DNA of 20,591 nucleotides from Calditrichota bacterium (GTDB lineage Bacteria > Calditrichota > Calditrichia > RBG-13-44-9): assembly GCA_024276455.1 (NCBI GenBank), contig JAJRXE010000225.1, forward strand, positions 1 through 20,591. Reading direction: 5' to 3'. The notes under the pieces were generated by a model, which made no database searches, was not told the origin of the DNA, and was given only the letters and a program-made list of their open reading frames with translations. Every line of letters starts with the position of its first letter. The stretch's first letter is position 1. Shown piece by piece: positions 7,311 to 15,299 of this stretch. The position numbers were made by a program, and so were the translations under genes.

Positions 7311-7718
7311 GTGGAGAAGATTGAATGGAATGAAGGATTTAGCGTGGGAGTTCGCAAGCTGGATGAGCAGCACAAGGTGCTGATTGACATGATTAACAAA
7401 ATGATTGAGATGCAAAACATTACGGTCGATTCGGAAGTGGTTTCCGAGGTGCTGAATAAGATGACCGAATACGCGAATTTCCATTTCAACACCGAAGAAA
7501 ATTTGTTAAAAGAGCACGGTTATCCGGAATATGAAGCCCACAAAGCCATGCACAAGGTGTTTCGAAAAAAGACGGTTGCTTTTTGCATGGACACGATGGT
7601 TCACAAAAAGTCAATTCCAGAGGAGATTGTCTCTTATCTAAAAGACTGGTTAACCCATCATATTTTAACCGAGGACATGCGCTACAAACCATTTTTTAAG
7701 GAAAAAGGCGTATGGTAA
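7311..7718 (+). CDS. Bacteriohemerythrin (oxygen-binding di-iron protein)
   Basis: A four-helix di-iron protein that binds O2 reversibly, used by bacteria for oxygen storage, delivery or sensing. From GTG 7311 the 135 residues begin 'VEKIEWNEGFSVGV' and show every iron ligand: His21 ('DEQHK'), His58 and Glu62 ('HFNTEE'), His77 and His81 ('HKAMH'), His117 and Asp122 ('HHILTED'). The frame opens earlier, at ATG 7236, which would add 25 AT-rich residues with no family match. The ribosome binding site and usual family length both favour the GTG. It may supply O2 to the cbb3 oxidase encoded just before it, but it is in its own transcription unit, so that link is only inferred. Confidence 0.93.
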   Translation: MEKIEWNEGFSVGVRKLDEQHKVLIDMINKMIEMQNITVDSEVVSEVLNKMTEYANFHFNTEENLLKEHGYPEYEAHKAMHKVFRKKTVAFCMDTMVHKKSIPEEIVSYLKDWLTHHILTEDMRYKPFFKEKGVW

Positions 7719-8013
7719 GTTGCGATTTAGGGGAAGCCCCGCTTCAGGGCAAGGGCAAGAAATAAAATGCTTAAGGTAAACGGGACACCCGGAAGAAAAT
7801 TCACTTAAAACCGGCTACTCCACCGGAAAAAAGACCTTCCCCTAATCGGGGCGAATTTTCCCGAATATTGGCGGTTCCTTCTGTGATTTTGGGCAAGCTG
7901 AATTCCGAGTCAACGCTCCGTTTGCGAACCAACTTTGCTCCCGTTTTTTTGCGTTAAAACGAACGACCCGGAAAAACGGTTGCTTTCGCGTTTACTAACA
8001 AATATTTTTTCTA
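7719..8013. other. Non-coding spacer
   Basis: 295 bases with no convincing gene. Short perfect hairpins occur (GGGG-AAG-CCCC near 7732-7742, CGGG-ACA-CCCG near 7778-7792, CCCC-TAATC-GGGG near 7836-7850), but none is followed at once by a T run, so no terminator is called. TTGCTT (7980-7985), 17 bases, TATTTT (8003-8008) could be a weak promoter for the esterase, and would leave almost no leader. Confidence 0.4.
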
Positions 8014-9033
8014 ATGAACTATTTCCGTCTTAAAACAGGCTTTTCCCGTACCACCTTTTTCTTTTTGCCTTTGTTTCTGGGGCTTGTTATCCTGATGTGC
8101 CACAAGGCCACCAGTGTCGAAAAATATGCGGAGCAGGGGCTATTCACTCGCCAGATTATTGTCGACGGTGTGGCTCGAAGGTACGCCATCTACCTTCCGG
8201 CAGAAAGAGGTGACACTCCTTTGCCGCTGGTGTTTGAACTTCACGGCGGTGGAGTGTACATCGAAGACCTGACCGGCGCCAGCGGTTACAAAACACCTTA
8301 CAAGCTGTGGATGCCACTGGCCGATAAGGAAAAATTTCTGGTGGTTTACCCGGAAGGTCTAAACGGCGCTTACGGAAAACCAACCTGGAACGATTGCCGC
8401 GCCAATTGCCGGGTCAGCTCCACCGCCGACGACGTCCATTTTATTTCCACCTTAATTGAGGTTCTTTCGCGCACTTACCAGGTGGATTCCAACCGGGTGT
8501 ATGTTTGCGGCACTTCCAACGGCGGACTCATGGCGCTGCGCCTGGCGGTGGAATTGTCCGATCGGATTGCCGCCGTGGCCGCCGTGGCCGCCGCCATGCC
8601 GGATAGCTCCGAGTGCGGATCGCCCCGCGAACCGATTTCGGTGCTTTTCATGAACGGCACCGACGACAACCACCTGCCCTACCAGGGAGGAACCGTCGGA
8701 AACCCGCCCAATCCGGACCATGGAACGGTTTCCTCCACCGAAGCCTCCGTGAAATTCTGGGTCGCATTCAACCAGACCGACACCATTCCCCGGGTCAAAC
8801 ATTCTCCGGATCTGGATCCCGATGATGGGAGCACCGTTACCCGTTTTACCTACTCAAACGGTCGGGAAGGCACCGAGGTGGTGTTGTACCGCATTGCCGG
8901 GGGAGGCCATTCCGCTCCCAGCATCAAAGAACGCTACTCCGCTTTGTTCGAAAAATATTTCAACAAACAAAACCACGATATTGAAATGACCAGCGAAGTG
9001 TGGCAATTCTTCCGGGATAAGACCCTCCATTAA
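8014..9033 (+). CDS. Exported esterase of the PHB-depolymerase / feruloyl-esterase-like family
   Basis: An alpha/beta hydrolase of 339 residues. A hydrophobic N-terminal segment (about 13-29) ends at Cys29 in 'LVILMC'; this is not a proper lipobox, so it is either an uncleaved anchor or an atypical signal peptide. Catalytic parts are visible: oxyanion 'HGGG' (77-80), nucleophile Ser168 in 'GTSNGG', acid Asp217 or Asp218 in 'NGTDDNHLPY', and His299 in 'GGGHSAPS'. 'WNDCRANCRVSSTADDVHF' is a family signature; its two cysteines probably pair. Such enzymes cleave polyhydroxybutyrate oligomers or acyl/aryl esters of polysaccharides; the substrate cannot be told here. No ribosome binding site precedes the ATG. 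The gene stands alone. Confidence 0.9.
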   Translation: MNYFRLKTGFSRTTFFFLPLFLGLVILMCHKATSVEKYAEQGLFTRQIIVDGVARRYAIYLPAERGDTPLPLVFELHGGGVYIEDLTGASGYKTPYKLWMPLADKEKFLVVYPEGLNGAYGKPTWNDCRANCRVSSTADDVHFISTLIEVLSRTYQVDSNRVYVCGTSNGGLMALRLAVELSDRIAAVAAVAAAMPDSSECGSPREPISVLFMNGTDDNHLPYQGGTVGNPPNPDHGTVSSTEASVKFWVAFNQTDTIPRVKHSPDLDPDDGSTVTRFTYSNGREGTEVVLYRIAGGGHSAPSIKERYSALFEKYFNKQNHDIEMTSEVWQFFRDKTLH

Positions 9034-9358
9034 AAGGGTGATGCTCCCCGTTTTTCCTGCCGGAAGCTCAGTCCTCGCTTCCACCCTTTGCCCATCCGTC
9101 ACGCTTCCGCCCCTCACCAGCCCGGGTTCTAAAAACCGGGAGACTCCCCCAAATTGTCCAGCGCCTTCTTTGGGATAGAATTTAAAATATACGTTTCTTA
9201 AATTTTAACCGGAATCACTGAAATCGAGACCGGTAAAAAGGGTTTCTAAACGCGATTCGTTGATTTATTCCAACCTTCGTCTTTCCAGAAGATTTGGTTT
9301 TTTCGAGAATTTTTTCGCTTGTTATTATTTTACAAACCATTCCCGGGAAGTTCTTACC
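9034..9358. other. Non-coding spacer
   Basis: 325 bases without a supported gene. There is a short imperfect hairpin at 9121-9140 (CCCGG / CCGGG) with no T run. Base composition becomes AT-rich from about 9170 to 9360, as in a promoter region, but no clear -35/-10 pair was found. Confidence 0.4.
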
Positions 9359-9597
9359 ATGGAAATCACATTCCAACGCCTTGTCCTGCTTATTTTACTT
9401 TTAACCGGGTGGTCGAGTCGTGCCCTGGCTCTGTCGGAGAGCCTTTTTGTCACCATCCAGGGCGACACTGCCACTATCTGGCACGTCCGGTTACCCTGAC
9501 GAAAGCAGCGCCGATGGAAATCGCCATTTTAAATCTGGAGGGTCAAAAAGTGGCCGTTCTTCTGTACGATACCTTGCCGACCGGAACAGTTTCGAGG
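9359..9597 (+). pseudogene. Remnant of a secreted protein: signal peptide, deletion/frameshift, sorting-domain-like piece
   Basis: ATG 9359 (GGGAAG at 9345-9350) opens a clean signal peptide, 'LVLLILLLTGWSSRALA', then 'SLFVTIQGDTATIWH', and stops at 9499 after only 46 residues. In another frame from about 9490 comes 'PVTLTKAAPMEIAILNLEG' followed by 'QKVAVLLYDTLPTGT', which reads like the FlgD-type/sorting tail of exported proteins (compare 'IYDVLGRKVATLVDREQPAG' of the protease downstream). The simplest reading is that an exported protein lost its middle and its frame. It could still make a 46-residue secreted peptide, but nothing suggests a function. Confidence 0.6.
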
Positions 9598-9839
9598 TGG
9601 TTTTTCTGGTGGCTGTTCTGGGAGAAGTGCGCCATCCGCAAACCGCCCTGCAGGAAATTGTTCGGGTATTGCAGCCCGGGGGCCTGCCTTCCATCACCGA
9701 ACAGCCCGGAGACCCGGATTTCCTTCCGTTTTCCGCTGTGCGGGAATGGGCGGAAAACGCGGGCTTTCTTTTTCTGGAACAGTACGGAAAGAGAAAAAAC
9801 TACCCGGCAAACTTTCGTAAACCTCTCGAACCCCAATAG
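9570..9839 (+). pseudogene. C-terminal fragment of a SAM-dependent methyltransferase
   Basis: In the frame ending at TAG 9837-9839, the residues from 'YLADRNSFEVVFLVAVLGEV' through 'ALQEIVRVLQPGG', 'SITEQPGDPDFLP' and 'AENAGFLFLEQYGKRKN' to 'ANFRKP' match the second half of class I (Methyltransf_11-type) methyltransferases. The N-terminal half, including the SAM-binding glycine motif, is absent. Upstream in this frame the sequence turns into the out-of-frame secreted-protein remnant. A deletion therefore seems to have joined two genes near 9570-9600. The call of a methyltransferase is good; which one cannot be told. Confidence 0.65.
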
Positions 9840-10036
9840 AATCAGGATGTCCCCTCTCCCGGCGGTCGGCGGGTTGCGCATCTTCTTTTCCCGCACTTTT
9901 GCTCCCGGCATCTTTCCACGACCGGCACTTCCTGTTTTTCAGCAAAATCTCCAGAAACGATTAGGTATTCCCCGAAAAACAGCTTAATTTGCCTTTCAGT
10001 TGTTTGTTCACCACTATCGAAGAGAGGGAGGTTTTC

Positions 10037-10405
10037 ATGAACATTTACGTTGGGAATCTGGCCGCAGAGGTCACGGACGAAGAATTACAACATGCCTTTG
10101 AAGTTTACGGCACCGTAAATTCTGCCAGCGTGATTCGAGATAAAGTCAGCGGAGAATCACGGGGATTTGGTTTTGTGGAAATGCCGTCGTCGGAAGAGGC
10201 CCGGGCGGCCATTGCGGGATTAAATGAGCAAGATTTTCACGGACAAATTCTCACAGTAAACGAAGCCCGCTCCCGCAGCGAAAGGCGAGGCGGCCGGGGA
10301 CACCCGGGAGGTCAACGCGGATACGGGAGCGGGAAAGGCGGCTACGGCGGCAGTCACAAAGGCAAATACAGCGGGGGACGCGGCGGGCGCGGCGGCGACC
10401 GCTAA
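10037..10405 (+). CDS. RRM-domain glycine-rich RNA-binding protein
   Basis: 122 residues. The RNA recognition motif fills residues 2-78, with RNP2 'IYVGNL' (3-8) and RNP1 'RGFGFVEM' (42-49), whose aromatics stack on RNA bases. A basic tail rich in Gly, Arg, Ser and Tyr follows (about 80-122, with GGY and GGRGG repeats). GAGAGGGAGG lies 6 bases before ATG 10037, so the in-frame codon at 9989 is not the start. Similar proteins in other bacteria are linked to cold shock and RNA chaperoning; that role is inferred. Its 3' neighbour is a tiny, very basic protein that could also bind RNA. Confidence 0.95.
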   Translation: MNIYVGNLAAEVTDEELQHAFEVYGTVNSASVIRDKVSGESRGFGFVEMPSSEEARAAIAGLNEQDFHGQILTVNEARSRSERRGGRGHPGGQRGYGSGKGGYGGSHKGKYSGGRGGRGGDR

Positions 10406-10524
10406 AATCACCCCTTGGCAACGAGTTCAAAATTAAAAACCGACTTTCTCTCCGGGGAAAGCGGTTCCACGGTAACCTTTTTAAATGTGCGGTGGCAATT
10501 TTCATTATTACGAGGTAAGCAAAC

Positions 10525-10644
10525 ATGGGCGACAAAGGTGGGCGAAAAGATAAAAACAAGCGCGCCAGGCAACACAGCCTGAAAAAGAATGCCAAAAAGG
10601 AAGCCAAAAGAAAAAAGCGGGAACGACCGGAAAAAGAGTCCTGA
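10525..10644 (+). CDS. 39-residue Lys/Arg-rich small protein
   Basis: ATG 10525 with GAGG at 10512-10515 opens 39 codons ending in TGA. The product begins 'MGDKGGRKDKNKRARQHSLK', and more than 40 percent of its residues are Lys or Arg; there are no hydrophobic stretches. Short basic proteins beginning 'MGDK' recur in bacterial genomes as far as I recall, without known function. The composition fits binding to nucleic acid or the ribosome. It is 119 bases after the RRM gene, perhaps on the same transcript. It is too short for certainty, but the ribosome binding site and amino acid bias support it. Confidence 0.65.
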   Translation: MGDKGGRKDKNKRARQHSLKKNAKKEAKRKKRERPEKES

Positions 10645-11200
10645 CGGCAAATCCCGCTACCGGGTAAAGGCATCCCCATTACAGTGAAAACGCGGGAATC
10701 TTTTCAAACCCGAAATGGCCTTCTTATTCCATTTCGCTTCTCAACATGACCACGAATCCGCTTTTCTTCCGAAAAATGCTTCCCGGATTTTCCCTCCAAA
10801 GCGGACAACTTTCCGCCGTAGTCCGGCCCGCAAAGAGGAGCGCCTCTTTAAGTTGGAAACCCAGGATTTTTGAAATAGTTGGGCGAGGCGGCTCCCTTCC
10901 TGAGCCGGCCGGTTAATTGTTTCTTTCCAGCCCAAAATTTTATTCCACCCTAAAATCTAAACTCTTCTTCCCCTCGACCGAAAATTTTATTTAGATTAAT
11001 TTTCTCATCCAAAACAACTTTTGGGACTTTGAAACATGTTGTTTTTACTTCCAATTTTCTGTCGGAAAACCTTTGTTATTCGGTTATTTATTCTTCTGTT
11101 TTCCGGAATTCACTCCCCACCTCGCTTAACCTGCCGTCAGAACGGAATCCACTCAAATTAATCTGTCAATACACTGTTAAGAAGCAAAGGAGTTTGTAAC
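10645..11200. other. Long non-coding stretch with three short hairpins
   Basis: 556 bases without a convincing gene. Hairpins: GCGGA/TCCGC at 10801-10816, AAAGAGG/CCTCTTT at 10832-10849 (4-base loop), and CGGCTC/GAGCCG at 10889-10907. The third is followed a few bases later by a T-rich stretch, so it could be a weak terminator. After about 10920 the sequence becomes AT-rich, as expected of the protease promoter region; no clear promoter boxes were identified. Confidence 0.4.
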
Positions 11201-14200
11201 ATGTTTCGCAAACTTTTTACTCTGAAAATGTTAACCTTCATCATTGTTTTCTCGCTGGCACAGGCGCTGCCCGGTTGGACCAACCAGTACAAAATCGTCT
11301 CCGAGGGGAAAATCGAATACGTTGCCAACGAAGTTTTAATTAAACTCCGTCCGGGTTCCGCCGGAAGTCAACGACCGAGCGCCGAGGTGGAGAATCAGAT
11401 TCGCGCCATCCTCCGGGATGTAAAAATCCCCCAGCAAATCGAAGAAGCTCGTCCGGTATTCAACCTGTCGCCGGTCGTGTTGGGAAAAGCGGCCCGGACA
11501 CACACCGCCTTTTACCGGCTGGCAGAAGAAAAATTAGCGAACATTTACCGCCTGCAGTTTGCCGAAAATATCGACGTACGGGAAACGGTGCAAAAACTAC
11601 GGCAGCATCCGGAGGTGGAATACGCCGAACCGAACTACCTTGCCCGCGCCTGCGTGATTCCCAACGATTCCCTCTTTTCGCAACAATGGGCTCTGAATAA
11701 CACCGGGCAGTATTTTTTACCGGATGCCGACATCGACGCCCCCGAAGCCTGGGATATTGAAACCGGCGACACCACGATCATCATCGGGATTCTGGACACC
11801 GGAGTCGATTACCTGCACCCGGATCTGGCGGCCAATGTGGTGTCCTCCGGCCGGGATTTTGTTAACGGAGACGACGACGCCATGGACGACAACGGGCATG
11901 GCACCCACGTGGCAGGCATTGCCGCGGCGGTTGCCAATAATCAAAGGGGAATTGCCGGGGTAGCCTGGCACGCCAAAATCCTCCCGGTGAAAGTTCTGAA
12001 CAGCAAAGGAATGGGCACCTATTCCAACATTGCCGACGGCGTTATCTGGGCCGTTGAACAGGGAGCGAAAATCATTAACCTGAGCCTGGGAGGCTATGCC
12101 GAATCCTACATTTTGAAAGACGCCCTGGAAACCGCCTATTCCCAGGCCGTTATTATTGCGGCGGCCGGGAACGATGGCATCGAATACGACGATCTCGGGC
12201 ATTCCTTCTACCCGGCCTCCTGGCACTTTGTGCTGGGAGTCGGTGCCACCGACGTTCGCCTGGATCCCCAGACTGGCTCTTACCGGGAAAGCCGCGCCAG
12301 TTTTTCCAATTACGGCGTGAATGCTAACGTGTACGCTCCGGGAGTGAACATTCTCAGCACTTTCCCGGAATTTCATCCGCTCCGACACTCCTACAAACCG
12401 CTGGCCGGTACGTCCATGGCGGCGCCCATTGTCAGCGGAGTGGCGGCGCTGTTGAGATCGCACTTCCCGGACTGGAGCAACGAATTGCTGCGGGGGCAAA
12501 TCATTAACACCGCCGTGGGGTTTGACGAAGGTGTACAGGTAAACGCCTTCAACGCCCTGAGCACCGTCATCAGTCCCAGAGTGGAACTCTATTCCACCAC
12601 GGTTCTGGACACCCTTCCGGGCGGCGACAGCGACGGGCAGCCCGACGCGGGAGAAACCGTGGAGCTAATCCTGGAGTTTGAAAACTCCTGGGGACCGGCT
12701 TACGACGTTCAGGTTACCCTGAAACCCCATTCCTTGGAAGATACCGCCTTTGTAACCATTCTGGACTCCGTGGCTGAATTGGGGAATCTGAGCGCTTATG
12801 CCCACGCCAACAACGCCACCAATCCGTTTCTGGTGCAAATCAAAAGCACCACCCCCAACAACCAGGAGGTTTACCTGGACTACCATCTTACCGCCCAGGG
12901 CGATTACCAGACGGAGGGAAATTTTAAACTGACCATTCAACGAGGTACGGAAGTGGGCGGGGTACTTTCGGAAAACACGGTCTGGTCCAGCAATTATCTC
13001 TACATCGTCACGGCCAACGTACTGGTTCCGGAGGGCATTCGTTTGACCATTGAACCGGGAACGGAAATTTGGTTCGCGAACGACCGCTACCTGCGCGTGG
13101 ACGGAGAACTGGTGGCCATCGGCACGGAAAACGAGCCAATTATTTTTACTTCCAACGATCCGAATGCCGCGCCGGGCAGCTACCAGGGAATCAAATTCAC
13201 CGACAGCGCCGTCGATGCCCAGTTTGACAGTTCGGGGAATTACCTGTCCGGTTCCACCATTCAATACGCAGAGATTAAATACGCCGGACAGGTGCCTCCC
13301 GGAGGAGACGGCGGGGCTATTTTTGTAGAAAGCGCCTCCCCTTATCTGGCGCACAATTACGTCCACGACAACAATTGGGGCGGCATTGTGTTGGTTTCTT
13401 CCAGCGCCCGGGTGGAATACAACCTGATTTCCAGTAACTACGGATTGGGAGGACTGCGGCTGCACAGCTTCTCCGGTCTGGCCCGCTACAATACGCTGCG
13501 CGGGAACCACACCGACCGAGCCGGAGGCATTTACGTGGATTACAGCGACGGGCGCATCGAGTATAACCTCATCGTCGGGAATTATTCGGCCGATACCGAC
13601 GGCGGGGGCGGCATGTTCGTGTCCGGTTCGAACGCCCAAATCCGGTACAACGTGTTGTCGCAAAACCGCAACGAAAGTCGCGGTGGCGCCGTTTCCTTTG
13701 CCTACGAGGACCGATCCACGTTCGAATACAACACCGTTGTCAATAATTACGGCGGGATTGTCCTCTACAGCTCGCAACCGGTCATTCGGTACAACAACAT
13801 TCTCCACAACCACCGGGCGGGCTTCCCCTACGAAATAGAACAGTACATCCCATTCTCCGGGCTCTCTTCCCTGGATGTGAACGCTATCCGGAATTATTGG
13901 GGAACCAGCGACAGCGACTCCCTGTCAAAATGGATCTGGGATTTTTACGACGACTTCGATCTGGGGAAGGTGAATGCCGATTCGGCGGCAAGCGAACCGA
14001 TTCCCCGGGCTCCCGGATTTCTCCATCGGGTGGACATTACCCCTCCTTCGCCAATCGGGAGCGAAACGGTTCAATTTAATTTAACTTTCAGCACCCCAAT
14101 GGATATTCAAACCCAGCCAAGAGTCACCTTTGGGGTTGCTGAGCCTTACACCCAGCACCGGATTAGCGGGGATTGGGTTGATTCCCTCCACTGGCAGGGA

Positions 14201-14905
14201 GAATACCAGGTGACCGTCATGACCGGGGACGGAATCAATTACCTGCGCGTTGCGGACGCCCGTAGTAAAAATGGGCTAAAAATTCCAGACGACCACTGGT
14301 TCTCGTTCGTCATTAATGCCATGGGCGCCTCCTCAGTGGATTTCACCGCCGAAGCGCGAGATGGCTATGTGGAATTGGAATGGAGTTCCCCCGGACTGGA
14401 GGAATTGTTAGGCTACAATATGTACCGATTCGAACAAATCAACGATACGACTTTCTCGGATACGATTCAGATTAATGAGAACTTGATTACCGACACCACT
14501 TACCAGGACACCCGGATTGAAAACGGTAAGGTGTATTTTTACATGTACACCGCCGTGCGGACCGATTTCAAGGAGAGCGATTTCTCAAACGCGGTGTCTG
14601 TGACGGCCATTTCCGGACTGAACCACGCCACCGAGTTACCGCGAAAGTTTGCCCGGAGGCCCAACTACCCCAATCCGTTTAATCCGATCACCACCATTGC
14701 TTACGATTTGCCCCGTGCGGTGCACGTCAAGCTGATTATTTACGATGTTCTGGGCCGCAAGGTGGCAACCCTGGTGGACCGGGAGCAACCGGCCGGACGG
14801 TACCGCCTTGTCTGGAACGCCGCCGGGGCGAGCAGCGGGATTTACTTCTACTCCCTTCAGGCGGGCGATTTCAAACAAATCCGCAAGATGGTGCTACTCC
14901 GTTGA
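11201..14905 (+). CDS. Large secreted subtilisin-like (S8) protease with beta-helix and C-terminal sorting domain
   Basis: 1234 residues; AAAGGAG precedes the ATG. In order: signal peptide (about 1-28); pro-region with 'EVLIKLRPG' and 'VEYAEPNY' (about 40-145); S8 catalytic domain with Asp199 ('ILDTGVDYLHP'), His233 ('NGHGTHVAG'), oxyanion Asn324 ('AAGND') and Ser405 ('GTSMAAP'); a beta-sandwich-like linker (460-580); a right-handed beta-helix of repeated 'YN.I..N' turns (about 585-900); an Ig-like region (945-1038); an FnIII-like domain (1045-1135); and a tail 'PNYPNPFNP', 'YDVLGRKVATLV', 'SGIYFYSL' (1152-1234) of the type used for type IX secretion or surface attachment. The catalytic set is intact. 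It probably digests extracellular protein at the cell surface. It is a single gene with its own terminator. Confidence 0.95.
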   Translation: MFRKLFTLKMLTFIIVFSLAQALPGWTNQYKIVSEGKIEYVANEVLIKLRPGSAGSQRPSAEVENQIRAILRDVKIPQQIEEARPVFNLSPVVLGKAARTHTAFYRLAEEKLANIYRLQFAENIDVRETVQKLRQHPEVEYAEPNYLARACVIPNDSLFSQQWALNNTGQYFLPDADIDAPEAWDIETGDTTIIIGILDTGVDYLHPDLAANVVSSGRDFVNGDDDAMDDNGHGTHVAGIAAAVANNQRGIAGVAWHAKILPVKVLNSKGMGTYSNIADGVIWAVEQGAKIINLSLGGYAESYILKDALETAYSQAVIIAAAGNDGIEYDDLGHSFYPASWHFVLGVGATDVRLDPQTGSYRESRASFSNYGVNANVYAPGVNILSTFPEFHPLRHSYKPLAGTSMAAPIVSGVAALLRSHFPDWSNELLRGQIINTAVGFDEGVQVNAFNALSTVISPRVELYSTTVLDTLPGGDSDGQPDAGETVELILEFENSWGPAYDVQVTLKPHSLEDTAFVTILDSVAELGNLSAYAHANNATNPFLVQIKSTTPNNQEVYLDYHLTAQGDYQTEGNFKLTIQRGTEVGGVLSENTVWSSNYLYIVTANVLVPEGIRLTIEPGTEIWFANDRYLRVDGELVAIGTENEPIIFTSNDPNAAPGSYQGIKFTDSAVDAQFDSSGNYLSGSTIQYAEIKYAGQVPPGGDGGAIFVESASPYLAHNYVHDNNWGGIVLVSSSARVEYNLISSNYGLGGLRLHSFSGLARYNTLRGNHTDRAGGIYVDYSDGRIEYNLIVGNYSADTDGGGGMFVSGSNAQIRYNVLSQNRNESRGGAVSFAYEDRSTFEYNTVVNNYGGIVLYSSQPVIRYNNILHNHRAGFPYEIEQYIPFSGLSSLDVNAIRNYWGTSDSDSLSKWIWDFYDDFDLGKVNADSAASEPIPRAPGFLHRVDITPPSPIGSETVQFNLTFSTPMDIQTQPRVTFGVAEPYTQHRISGDWVDSLHWQGEYQVTVMTGDGINYLRVADARSKNGLKIPDDHWFSFVINAMGASSVDFTAEARDGYVELEWSSPGLEELLGYNMYRFEQINDTTFSDTIQINENLITDTTYQDTRIENGKVYFYMYTAVRTDFKESDFSNAVSVTAISGLNHATELPRKFARRPNYPNPFNPITTIAYDLPRAVHVKLIIYDVLGRKVATLVDREQPAGRYRLVWNAAGASSGIYFYSLQAGDFKQIRKMVLLR

Positions 14906-15299
14906 GAACAGCTAATTCGTGGCGAGGGAGGCGATCCGCCAGGAAATTCAACGCCCTTCGGTTTCGTCCCCCGGCCTCTCTCTTTTTTTCCACCGACGAG
15001 GAATCTGCGACTAAAAATTTGGCAGATTCCTCGTTTTTTTCTAAACTTTTCTTCCAGATTTACGTACATTCAATCTGTCCAGAACGTCGAGAAGGCCCGG
15101 AACCGCCGAATTCCCTTCGCGACCGAATGCCTTCTCCTCCGAGGCAAAACGGATTACCGAACCGACTGACCAGAAAAACAGAATCCCCGGAAGCCGTAGT
15201 TACTAAATCAAGTTCTCTGAATTTTTCCCACCTTCCCGACGATCGCTGTGTTCGGGTCAACCGATCTGAAACGCAAATCTAACCGGAAGGAGAAAAACC
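14906..15299. other. Spacer after the protease
   Basis: 394 bases. The first third holds the protease terminator (14996-15040). The remainder up to the next gene shows no supported coding frame and no clear promoter boxes. Confidence 0.5.
14996..15040 (+). terminator. Strong rho-independent terminator of the protease gene
   Basis: A perfect 13-bp stem joins ACGAGGAATCTGC (14996-15008) and GCAGATTCCTCGT (15022-15034), with a 13-base loop, running straight into a run of seven T (15034-15040). Confidence 0.95.

Noticed and set aside
8570..8600. Short GCCGTG-type tandem repeat inside the esterase gene
   Set aside because: It merely encodes an Ala/Val-rich helix (AAVAAVAAA) at a normal place in the fold; not a separate repeat element.
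10741..10935. 64-codon minus-strand frame in the long spacer
   Set aside because: It spans all three hairpins, has no credible start signal and no recognisable motif.
12665..13813. Minus-strand open frame (382 codons) opposite the protease
   Set aside because: A shadow of the subtilase gene; Val/Gly-rich translation without domain features.
14902..15282. 126-codon plus-strand frame after the protease
   Set aside because: It runs through the strong terminator and has low-quality, Arg/Pro/Ser-rich content.
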